Below, piece after piece: positions 8,664 through 15,890 of a DNA stretch of 64,000 nt. A program made the translations under genes and the position numbers. This stretch comes from Methylobacterium sp. Leaf99 (GTDB lineage: Bacteria > Pseudomonadota > Alphaproteobacteria > Rhizobiales > Beijerinckiaceae): contig NZ_LMMU01000001.1 in assembly GCF_001422375.1 (NCBI RefSeq), positions 2,044,178 through 2,108,177 of the forward strand, read 5' to 3'. The notes beneath the pieces are model-generated. The model saw only the letters and a list, made by a program, of their open reading frames with translations. It had not been told where the DNA came from and did no database searches. Within the stretch, counting starts at the first letter, position 1; each line of letters begins with the position of its first letter.

Positions 8664-10049
8664 ATGACCGACCCGGCCTCCAGCCCCACCCCGATCCAGG
8701 ACGGCCTGCCCGTGCGCGAGCGGATGCTGGCGCTCCTCGCCATCGGGCTCGCCATGACCATGGCAGTACTCGACGGCGCCATCGTCAACGTCGCCCTGCC
8801 GGTGATGGCCCGGGACCTCGCCGTCGATCCGTCGGCGGCGATCTTCGTGGTCAACGCCTTCCAGATCGCCGTGACGGTGGCCCTCCTGCCCCTGGCGTCC
8901 CTCGGCGATATCCTCGGCTATCGCCGGGTCTACCTGGCGGGGCTGGTGCTGTTCACCCTCGCGTCCGCGGCGTGCGCCTTCGCGCCGTCCCTGCCCCTGC
9001 TGGTAGCGGCACGGGTGGCGCAGGGGCTCGGGGCGGCCGGGATCATGAGCGTCAACATCGCTCTCGTGCGGTTCATCTATCCGCACAAGCTCATCGGGCG
9101 CGGCGTCGGCAACGTCGCCCTCGTGGTAGCGATGGCCTCCGCCGCCGGGCCCACGGTGGGGGCGGCCATCCTGTCCGTGGCGAGCTGGCCCTGGCTGTTC
9201 CTCGTCAACCTGCCCGTGGGGCTCGTGGCCCTCGCGGTGGGCGCCCGCACCCTGCCGGCGACGCCGCGCAGCGGCGCGCGCTTCGACGGTCGCAGCGCGG
9301 TGCTCAACGCGCTCACCTTCGGGCTTCTCATTATCGGCGTCGATGGTCTCGGCGATCCGGCCGGACGCGGGATCGCCCTTGCGGAGATCGGCGCCGCCCT
9401 GGCGATGGGCATCGTGTTCGTCCGCCATCAGCTCCGCCTGCCGGCGCCCCTCCTCCCCATCGATCTCCTACGCATTCCCGCCTTCGCCCTATCGATGGCG
9501 ACCTCCATCAGCGCCTTCGCGGCCCAGATGATGGCCTACGTCGCCCTGCCGTTCTACTTCCAGGACGTGATGCGCCTGTCCGAGACCACGACGGGCTTCC
9601 TCATGACGCCCTGGCCCATCGCCATCGCCGTCATGGCCCCGCTGTCGGGGCGGCTGTCCGACCGCTACGCCCCGGGCCTGCTCGGCGGCCTCGGCCTCGC
9701 GGTCCTAGCCACGGGCCTCGTCGCCGTCGCCCTGTTGCCGGCGAGCCCGGGTGCCTTCGACATCGGCTGGCGCCTGACCCTGTGCGGCCTCGGCTTCGGC
9801 CTGTTCCAGTCGCCCAACAACCGGATCATCATCACCAGCGCGCCACGCCACCGCAGCGGCGGCGCCAGCGGCATGCAGTCGACGGCCCGCCTGACCGGGC
9901 AATCCCTGGGCGCAGCCGGCGTCGCGGTGATTTTCGGCGTCTTCCACGGCGGGACTTCGCAGAGCGTCACGGCCGCCCTGTGGTGCGCGGCCGGGCTCGC
10001 CGCCCTCGGCTCCCTCGCCAGCGTCCTGCGGCGGCCAACCCTGACTTGA
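8664..10049 (+). CDS. MFS multidrug exporter, DHA2 (EmrB/QacA-like) type
   Basis: Inner-membrane proton-coupled drug exporter of the 14-helix DHA2 class. 461 residues with hydrophobic segments throughout. The N-terminal helix has the DHA2-like 'MAVLDGAIVNVALPVMA', followed by the loop 2-3 motif LGDILGYRRVYLAG (motif A) and 'RVAQGLGAAGIMSVN'. A late 'FQSPNNRIIITSAPRHRSGGASG' is also typical. Substrate unknown. No membrane-fusion or outer-membrane partner is adjacent, so it probably works alone. Next on the same strand, after a palindromic operator-like site, is an SDR gene. Confidence 0.88.
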   Translation: MTDPASSPTPIQDGLPVRERMLALLAIGLAMTMAVLDGAIVNVALPVMARDLAVDPSAAIFVVNAFQIAVTVALLPLASLGDILGYRRVYLAGLVLFTLASAACAFAPSLPLLVAARVAQGLGAAGIMSVNIALVRFIYPHKLIGRGVGNVALVVAMASAAGPTVGAAILSVASWPWLFLVNLPVGLVALAVGARTLPATPRSGARFDGRSAVLNALTFGLLIIGVDGLGDPAGRGIALAEIGAALAMGIVFVRHQLRLPAPLLPIDLLRIPAFALSMATSISAFAAQMMAYVALPFYFQDVMRLSETTTGFLMTPWPIAIAVMAPLSGRLSDRYAPGLLGGLGLAVLATGLVAVALLPASPGAFDIGWRLTLCGLGFGLFQSPNNRIIITSAPRHRSGGASGMQSTARLTGQSLGAAGVAVIFGVFHGGTSQSVTAALWCAAGLAALGSLASVLRRPTLT

Positions 10050-10071
10050 CGCGAAAGCATGGTGAACGAAC

Positions 10072-10087
10072 TGTTTCATATGAAACA
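10072..10087. promoter_or_regulatory. Perfect 16-bp palindrome, candidate operator
   Basis: TGTTTCATATGAAACA is an exact palindrome in the 147-bp gap between the MFS gene and the SDR gene, 110 bp before the SDR start. The form suits a dimeric repressor or activator. No regulator gene is adjacent, so the factor is unknown. Confidence 0.5.
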
Positions 10088-10196
10088 CGGCAGTCCCCGA
10101 TCCACGCATGGCCGCCGTGCGTGGACGTGCGATCTCGCAAACACCGCCGCGCCCATGCGTTGACCCGGCATCATGTCGACCGACGGAGTTTTTCCC

Positions 10197-10994
10197 ATGA
10201 ACATGGATCTGACCGGCAAACGTGCCCTCGTCACCGGCTCGACCGGCGGCATCGGCTACGCCATCGCCAAGGCGCTCGCCGAACTCGGTGCCACGGTGGC
10301 GATCAACGGACGGGCGCAGGACCGCGTCGCCGCCGCCATCGTGCGCCTCAAGGCCGAGACCGGCACCCAAGCCTTCATCGCCGCACCGGGCGACGTCGCG
10401 ACAGCCGATGGCGCCGCCCACCTCGTGCAGGGCCTGCCGGACGTCGACATCCTCGTCAACAACACCGGCATCTTCGAGCCGAAGCCGTTCTTCGAGATAC
10501 CGGACGAGGACTGGCAGCGCTTCTTCGAGACCAACGTCATGAGCGGCGTGCGCCTGTCGCGGGCCTACACCCCCGGCATGGTGACGCGCGGCTGGGGCCG
10601 GGTGGTGTTCATCGCCTCCGAATCCGCCCTGAACATCCCCGTGGAGATGGTCCATTACGGGATGACGAAGACCGCCCAGCTCGCGATTTCGCGGGGCCTC
10701 GCCGAGACGGTGTCCGGCACCGGCGTCACCGTGAACAGCGTCCTGCCCGGCCCGACCCTGTCGGAGGGGGTGGCGGACTTCATGAAGGCCATGGCGCCGG
10801 ATTCCGGCGACGTGGACCTCGACGCCATGGGACGTGCCTTCATCAAGGAGCATCGCCCGACCTCGCTCATCGGACGCCTCGCCACGGTGGACGAAGTCGC
10901 CAACATGGTCGCCTACGTCTGCAGTCCGGCCGCGAGCGCCACGAGCGGCGCGGCCTTGCGGGTGGATGGCGGCGTGTTGCGCACCATCGCGTGA
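10197..10994 (+). CDS. Short-chain dehydrogenase/reductase (SDR)
   Basis: NAD(P)-dependent classical SDR; substrate unknown. The Rossmann motif TGSTGGIG is near residue 12, the structural NNTG (normally NNAG) near 88, the catalytic Ser in 'FIASESA' and the YxxxK pair in YGMTK near 155. It ends with the usual 'ASATSGAALRVDGG'. The start is ATG 10197, with GGAG 9 bp upstream; an ATG at 10173 in the same frame lacks such a site. 265 residues. Probably controlled by the palindrome at 10072. Confidence 0.9.
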   Translation: MNMDLTGKRALVTGSTGGIGYAIAKALAELGATVAINGRAQDRVAAAIVRLKAETGTQAFIAAPGDVATADGAAHLVQGLPDVDILVNNTGIFEPKPFFEIPDEDWQRFFETNVMSGVRLSRAYTPGMVTRGWGRVVFIASESALNIPVEMVHYGMTKTAQLAISRGLAETVSGTGVTVNSVLPGPTLSEGVADFMKAMAPDSGDVDLDAMGRAFIKEHRPTSLIGRLATVDEVANMVAYVCSPAASATSGAALRVDGGVLRTIA

Positions 10995-11007
10995 GATGGC
11001 TGGCCGG

Positions 11008-11673
11008 TCAGACCGGCCAGGCCGCCTCGCGATAGGCCCCGTCCCAGAACATCCATTCGAGGCGGGTCGCTTGGGCGTAGGCACGGTGCATGCGGCCGAC
11101 GATCTTCGGGGACGCGTCGGCCGCCGCCTCGTCGGTGGCGGCGATCATCGCGGCCACGGCCTCGCCGAACTCCTCGCCCGCGTAGGTGTCGATCCAGGCG
11201 CGGTACGGATTGTCGGCCCCGGCCCGGGCGAAGATGTCCCGTCCGACCTCGGCGTAGATCCAGAAGCACGGCAGCAGGGCGCCGAGCAGCACCTCGTAGG
11301 GTTCGGCATGGGCCGTGGCGAGAAGGTACGAGACGTAGTGATCGCAGGGCGGCGACAGCGGGGTCGCCGCGAAGGTCTCCGGCGCGATGTCGTAATCGCG
11401 AAAGAACCCGCCGTGCAGGGCGCGCTCCACCACGATGGCGGTCTCGGCGGCTCGGGCGAACTGGACGATGCGGTCGGGATGCGGCGCCTTGGCGGCGGCG
11501 AGCGCCAGGGCACGGCCGAACCCGATGAGGTAATGCGCGTCCTGGACGATGTAGTGGGTGAACCGGGCCCGGCTCAACGTGCCGGCGGCGAGTTCGGCGT
11601 TGAACGGCATGGTGCGGATCGTCTCGTAGGCCGCCGCGTTGGCGGCCCAGGCGTCGGCGGAGAAGGTGCTCAT
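11008..11673 (-). CDS. tenA: TenA/thiaminase II family protein
   Basis: Haem-oxygenase-like fold protein of the TenA family, which hydrolyses aminopyrimidines to salvage thiamine precursors; some members have other roles. 221 residues. Visible family features are 'YIVQDAHYLIGFGRALALA' near 42-60, the catalytic-type Cys in 'LLPCFWIYAEVG' near 136, and 'IDTYAGEEF' with the conserved Glu. It is last in a five-gene minus-strand run and its ATG overlaps the TGA of the upstream epimerase gene (ATGA), implying translational coupling. No thiamine genes or THI box are visible, so a thiamine role rests on family membership alone. Confidence 0.85.
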   Translation of the reverse strand: MSTFSADAWAANAAAYETIRTMPFNAELAAGTLSRARFTHYIVQDAHYLIGFGRALALAAAKAPHPDRIVQFARAAETAIVVERALHGGFFRDYDIAPETFAATPLSPPCDHYVSYLLATAHAEPYEVLLGALLPCFWIYAEVGRDIFARAGADNPYRAWIDTYAGEEFGEAVAAMIAATDEAAADASPKIVGRMHRAYAQATRLEWMFWDGAYREAAWPV

Positions 11674-12575
11674 GCGGTGGCGGCCTCTCGGGAGACGGGG
11701 GCCTCGTGGGACAGGGTGACGCCGTGGCGGGCCCGGCCCTTCGGCGCCAGGAGGCGCTGGGAATCGCGGCGGGCGAGTTCCCCGGCGTAGCCGGCCCAAT
11801 CGGCGTGGCCGGTCCAGCATTCGAGGGACAGGAACGGCGCCGTGGGCTTCGTCCAGACGGCGAGATGCGGGAAATCCGAGACTTCCAGGCGGATGGCGCT
11901 GCCGTCGGGCGCAGTGAAGCGCATCCATTCGCTGGCGGCATCGCGCAGGACCAGGGCCTCGGTGAACAAGGCCGGGTCGAGGGGCAGGGTCGCGCCCTCC
12001 AGGGGAATCGCCCGCTCGGTCCGAAGCAGCAGGCCGCCCTCGCCGACCTCCGGCACCAGGGGGCGCTCGGGGTTCTGGAAATCGACACGGTAGCCACCGT
12101 CCGCCGACCGCTCGCCCCCGGCGAAGGGCCACGGAAACGCGGGGTGGAAGCCGAGGGCGTAGGGCAGCGGCGTCGGGCCGGTATTCTCGATCCAGATCTC
12201 GAAATCGAGGATGCCGGGACCGACCCGGGCGGTGATGTCGAGGCGGAACGGGAACGGGTAGTGGGGCAGGGTCGCGCTGCCCTCCTCCAGGCGCAGGGTC
12301 ACGGTGTCGTCCGTGCGCTCGGTGACCGTAAACGGCAGGTCGCGGGCAAAGCCGTGCTGGGCCATCGGGTAGGCCCGCCCCCCGACCGTCACGGCTCCGT
12401 TCGCCGAGGCACCGACCACGGGGAAGAGCCAGGGCGCGTGGCGATCCCAGTGCGCCGGGTCGCCGCTCCAGAGGTATTCCGTGCCGCCCATGTGCCACGA
12501 GACCGGCTCGGCGCCGTGCGTCGCGATGACGGCCGTGGTGCCGTCCCCGGCCGTGATGGTGATCCGTTCGCTCAT
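11670..12575 (-). CDS. Aldose 1-epimerase family protein (galactose mutarotase-like)
   Basis: Beta-sandwich mutarotase-like enzyme of the aldose 1-epimerase / YeaD-related superfamily; acts on sugars or hexose phosphates. 301 residues. Family landmarks: 'HGAEPVSWHMGGTEYLWSG' (20-38), 'PWLFPVVGA' (48-56), 'YPMAQHGFARDLPF' with the conserved His (68-81), 'ALGFHPAFPWPF' with a second His (139-150) and a late catalytic-type Glu in 'SLECWTGHADWA'. Lies 20 bp after asnB and overlaps tenA by 4 bp. In this run it could act on sugars for polysaccharide synthesis, which is inference. Confidence 0.82.
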   Translation of the reverse strand: MSERITITAGDGTTAVIATHGAEPVSWHMGGTEYLWSGDPAHWDRHAPWLFPVVGASANGAVTVGGRAYPMAQHGFARDLPFTVTERTDDTVTLRLEEGSATLPHYPFPFRLDITARVGPGILDFEIWIENTGPTPLPYALGFHPAFPWPFAGGERSADGGYRVDFQNPERPLVPEVGEGGLLLRTERAIPLEGATLPLDPALFTEALVLRDAASEWMRFTAPDGSAIRLEVSDFPHLAVWTKPTAPFLSLECWTGHADWAGYAGELARRDSQRLLAPKGRARHGVTLSHEAPVSREAATA

Positions 12576-12595
12576 GGCGATTCCCGCTCGTTCCG

Positions 12596-14527
12596 CTAAT
12601 CGTCCTTGTGGGCCGGGCGCGCGGCCGACGCCAGCCGCCACGCCTCGAAGGCGAGGATCGGCCAAAGGCCGACGGCATGGTTGCGGGCGCCGGTCTGGTG
12701 CTCAGCGAACAGGGCGCGCACCCGTGCCCGGTCGAGAAATCCGCCGCCGAGGTCGGGACTGAGCAGAAGGTCTCCGGCATAGGCCCGCAGGGGGCCGCGC
12801 AGCCAGGCGGCGAGCGGCGGGGCGAAGCCCTGCTTGCGCCGCTCGAACAGGGGGCGGGGCACGTGCCGGCCGAGCACTTCGCGCAAGGGCCATTTGCGCT
12901 CGCCACCGCGCACGAGGAGGTGGGGCGGCAGGCGCCAGGCGAATTCCACCACCGACCGGTCCAGGAGCGGCACCCGCGCCTCCAGCCCCGCCGCCATGCT
13001 GGCGCGATCGACCTTGGCGAGGACGTCGTCGGGCAGGTAGGCGAGGGTGTCGAGGCGGCGCATCCGGTCGAGGAGCGGGCCGCCCCCGGGCCGGTCCATG
13101 GGGCTCGGCAGGCCCGGGGCCCCGTTGGCGAGGGCGCGGGCGTCGGGGTTGAGGGTCAGCAGCCGGGCATACAGATCGAAGCCGTCGCCGGGCAACTGCG
13201 CCGCGGCCTTGCGCAGGCGGTCGGGCGCGTCCGGGCCGCCCCACGGCGGGGGAAGCGCGCGGGCGGCGAGCCCCAGGGCCGCGTGCGGCATCCGTCCCAT
13301 CGCACCGGCCGCCAGCCGGCGCAGGGGGATGGGAATCGGCTCGATCCGCTCGGCGAAGCGGGTCGCCAGCGTGTAGCGGTCGTAACCGGCGAACAGCTCG
13401 TCGCCGCCATCCCCCGACAGGGCGACGGTGAGGCCCGCCCGCCGGGTCGCGGCGCAGAGGAGGGCGGTGGGCAGGCCGGACGGGTCGGCCAGGGGCTCGT
13501 CGTAGATCTCGGGGAGATGGGCCACGAGGGCGAGGGCATCGGCCTCGCGCACCGGGATGGTGGTGTGGTCCGTGCCGAGATGCCGGGCGACGGCCGCCGC
13601 GTGACCGCTCTCGTCGAACCGGGGATCGTCGGTGAAGCCCGCCGCGAAGGTTCGTGGTGTTCCGCCCGCCCCGACCATGAGGGCGGCGACGAGGGAGGAG
13701 TCGATGCCGCCCGACAGGAAGGCGCCGAGCGGCACGTCGCTCGCCATCTGCCGACGCACGGCCCCGGTGAGCAGGGTTTCCAGGGCGTCGATGGCCTCCG
13801 CGTCCGAACCCGCGAACGGATCCGTCCGGCCGGCCTCGATCACGGAATCGAGGCTCCAGTAGGCCGCGACGGCCGGTGCCTCGCCGGGCGACCACGACAG
13901 GAGGTGTCCGGGCTCCAGCTTGTTCACCCCGGCATAGATCGATCCCGGCGCCGGGACGTAACCATGGCGCAGGAGGCTCGCGATGGCGGAGGGATCGATG
14001 GCGAACTCCGCCGCGCCGCAGGCCGTCAGGGCCGACAGGGTCGAGCCGAACAGCAGGCGCCCGGAGGTCGCCGCGTAGAACAGGGGCTTTACGCCCATCC
14101 GGTCGCGCGCGAGCCAGAGCCGGCGCTCGAAGCGGTCGTAGGCCGCGAAGGCGAAGATGCCCTCGACCCGGGCGAGGGCGCCGGCGACGCCGTGCCGGGC
14201 GATGAGTTCGACGAGGATCTCGGTATCGGAGTGTCCGGAAAAGGCATGGCCGTCCGCCATCAGGGCGGCCCGCGCGTCGTGGGTTCCGTAGAGTTCGCCG
14301 TTGTAGGTCAGCACCCAGCGCCCATCGCGCGCGCCCATGGGCTGGGCTCCGGCCGGGCTGAGATCGCGGATGGCGAGGCGGCGGTGGCCGAGGGCGACGC
14401 CGTCCGTGCCCCACACGCCGCGTCCGTCCGGTCCGCGATGGGTGAGCGCGTCGGCCATGCGGCCCGCTTCCGCCGCGAGGCGATTGGGCGAGAGGCGTGG
14501 ATCGGCGATCCCGGCAATGCCGCACAT
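12596..14527 (-). CDS. asnB: Asparagine synthase (glutamine-hydrolysing), AsnB type
   Basis: Cytoplasmic amidotransferase. The start is fixed by MCGIAGI: Cys2 is the class II glutaminase nucleophile. Next come 'LAIRDLSPAGAQPM' and 'LTYNGELYG' (N and G of the glutaminase site). The synthetase domain from ~215 has the PP-loop SGGIDSS, the conserved 'SGDGGDELFAGYDRY', and 'KVDRASMAAGLEARVPLLD'. 643 residues, the length of AsnB homologues found in capsule and exopolysaccharide loci, some of which amidate sugars or peptides. That location fits here, downstream of a glycosyltransferase and ugd. True asparagine synthesis remains equally possible. There is no Shine-Dalgarno next to the ATG; the leader carries a 15-bp duplication. 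Confidence 0.88.
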   Translation of the reverse strand: MCGIAGIADPRLSPNRLAAEAGRMADALTHRGPDGRGVWGTDGVALGHRRLAIRDLSPAGAQPMGARDGRWVLTYNGELYGTHDARAALMADGHAFSGHSDTEILVELIARHGVAGALARVEGIFAFAAYDRFERRLWLARDRMGVKPLFYAATSGRLLFGSTLSALTACGAAEFAIDPSAIASLLRHGYVPAPGSIYAGVNKLEPGHLLSWSPGEAPAVAAYWSLDSVIEAGRTDPFAGSDAEAIDALETLLTGAVRRQMASDVPLGAFLSGGIDSSLVAALMVGAGGTPRTFAAGFTDDPRFDESGHAAAVARHLGTDHTTIPVREADALALVAHLPEIYDEPLADPSGLPTALLCAATRRAGLTVALSGDGGDELFAGYDRYTLATRFAERIEPIPIPLRRLAAGAMGRMPHAALGLAARALPPPWGGPDAPDRLRKAAAQLPGDGFDLYARLLTLNPDARALANGAPGLPSPMDRPGGGPLLDRMRRLDTLAYLPDDVLAKVDRASMAAGLEARVPLLDRSVVEFAWRLPPHLLVRGGERKWPLREVLGRHVPRPLFERRKQGFAPPLAAWLRGPLRAYAGDLLLSPDLGGGFLDRARVRALFAEHQTGARNHAVGLWPILAFEAWRLASAARPAHKDD

Positions 14528-14557
14528 GGGTTGTTGCCGCTTGGGTTGTTGCCGCTC
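14528..14557. repeat. 15-bp tandem duplication in the asnB leader
   Basis: Two copies of GGGTTGTTGCCGCTT (last base C in the second copy) stand directly against the asnB start codon, filling most of the 40 bp between ugd and asnB. On the coding strand they read as CAACAACCC-ended units with no purine-rich ribosome site next to the ATG, so translation of asnB may depend on coupling or start weakly. Confidence 0.8.
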
Positions 14558-14567
14558 GAGAGGGGCG

Positions 14568-15878
14568 TCAGGCGCTCGGCACGCCGATTCCGACGTAGCG
14601 GAAGCCGTGGCGGGTGACATCCTCCGGCCGGTAGACGTTGCGCAGGTCGACCACCGTGCGGCCGGCCATGCGCTCGGCGAGGACCGCCCAGTCGAGGGCC
14701 CGAAAGGCGTTCCACTCGGTGACGATGACGAGGGCATCGGCCCCGTCCGCGCAGGCGTAGGGATCGGCCGCATAGGCGATGTCGGGCATCAGCACGCGCG
14801 CCCCCGCCATGCCCTCCGGATCGTAGGCCCGCACCGTGGCGCCCCCATCCTGCAGGCCGGCGACGATGGCGAGCGAGGGCGCGTCGCGCATGTCGTCGGT
14901 GTTCGGCTTGAAGGTGAGGCCGAGGATGGCGATGGTCTTGCCGCGCACCGACCCGCCGCAGGCGGTCGCGACCTTGCGGGCCATGGCACGCTTGCGCTGG
15001 TCGTTGACGGCCACCACCGCCTCGACGAGGCGAAGCGGCGTGCCGGAATCCTGGGCGGTCTTCACCAGCGCCAGGGTGTCCTTCGGGAAGCAGGAGCCGC
15101 CATAGCCCGGTCCGGCATGCAGGAACTTGCCGCCGATGCGGTTGTCGAGACCGATGCCGCGGGCAACCTCCTGCACGTTGGCGCCGACCTGCTCGCACAG
15201 GTCGGCGATCTCGTTGATGAAGGTGATCTTGGTGGCCAGAAACGCGTTGGCGGCATACTTCGTCAGCTCGGCCGTGCGCCGGCCGGTGACCAGGATCGGC
15301 GCCTGATTGAGATAGAGCGGCCGGTAGACCTCGCGCATCACCGACGCCGCACGCTCGTCCTCGGCGCCGATGACGATGCGGTCGGGCCGCTTGAAGTCCG
15401 AGATCGCAGCCCCTTCGCGCAGGAATTCCGGGTTGGACACGACGGCGAACCCGGCTTCGGGCCGGGCCTCCCGGATGATGCGCTCGACCTCGTCGCCCGT
15501 GCCCACGGGCACCGTCGATTTCGTCACCACCACAGTGTAGCCGCTGAGGGAGGCGGCGATGTCGCGGGCGGCGGCGTAGACGTAGGAGAGGTCGGCAAAG
15601 CCGTCGCCGCGCCGCGACGGCGTTCCGACGGCGATGAACACCACGTCGGCCTGGGCCACGGCCGGCGCCACCTCCGTCGAGAAGGTCAGCCGGTGGTGGC
15701 GGACGTTGTCGGCCACGAGGGCGTCGAGGCCCGGCTCGAAGATCGGAATGCGTCCGGCTTCGAGGGCGGTGATCTTGGCCGGATCGGTGTCGACGCAGCA
15801 CACGGTGTGGCCGAAATCGGCGAAGCACGCCCCGGAGACGAGCCCGACATATCCGGCGCCGATCATGGCGATCTTCAT
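14568..15878 (-). CDS. ugd: UDP-glucose 6-dehydrogenase
   Basis: Oxidises UDP-glucose to UDP-glucuronate with two NAD+, supplying an acidic sugar for polysaccharide. 436 residues. N-terminal Rossmann motif GAGYVGLVSG (7-16), then 'GTPSRRGDGFADLSYV', 'TKSTVPVGTGDEV' and 'SNPEFLREGAAISDF' of the family. The catalytic Cys is in GYGGSCFPKD near 260, and the second Rossmann part has 'AILGLTFKPNTDDMRDAPS'. Start ATG 15878 is preceded by AAGGAGCTC, which overlaps the stop of the glycosyltransferase; only 12 bp separate the two genes. Confidence 0.95.
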   Translation of the reverse strand: MKIAMIGAGYVGLVSGACFADFGHTVCCVDTDPAKITALEAGRIPIFEPGLDALVADNVRHHRLTFSTEVAPAVAQADVVFIAVGTPSRRGDGFADLSYVYAAARDIAASLSGYTVVVTKSTVPVGTGDEVERIIREARPEAGFAVVSNPEFLREGAAISDFKRPDRIVIGAEDERAASVMREVYRPLYLNQAPILVTGRRTAELTKYAANAFLATKITFINEIADLCEQVGANVQEVARGIGLDNRIGGKFLHAGPGYGGSCFPKDTLALVKTAQDSGTPLRLVEAVVAVNDQRKRAMARKVATACGGSVRGKTIAILGLTFKPNTDDMRDAPSLAIVAGLQDGGATVRAYDPEGMAGARVLMPDIAYAADPYACADGADALVIVTEWNAFRALDWAVLAERMAGRTVVDLRNVYRPEDVTRHGFRYVGIGVPSA

Positions 15879-15890
15879 GCGGTGAGCTCC

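Noticed and set aside
11008..11673. THI-box riboswitch control of tenA
   Set aside because: tenA is the last gene of a run and overlaps the preceding gene; there is no leader in which such a switch could sit.
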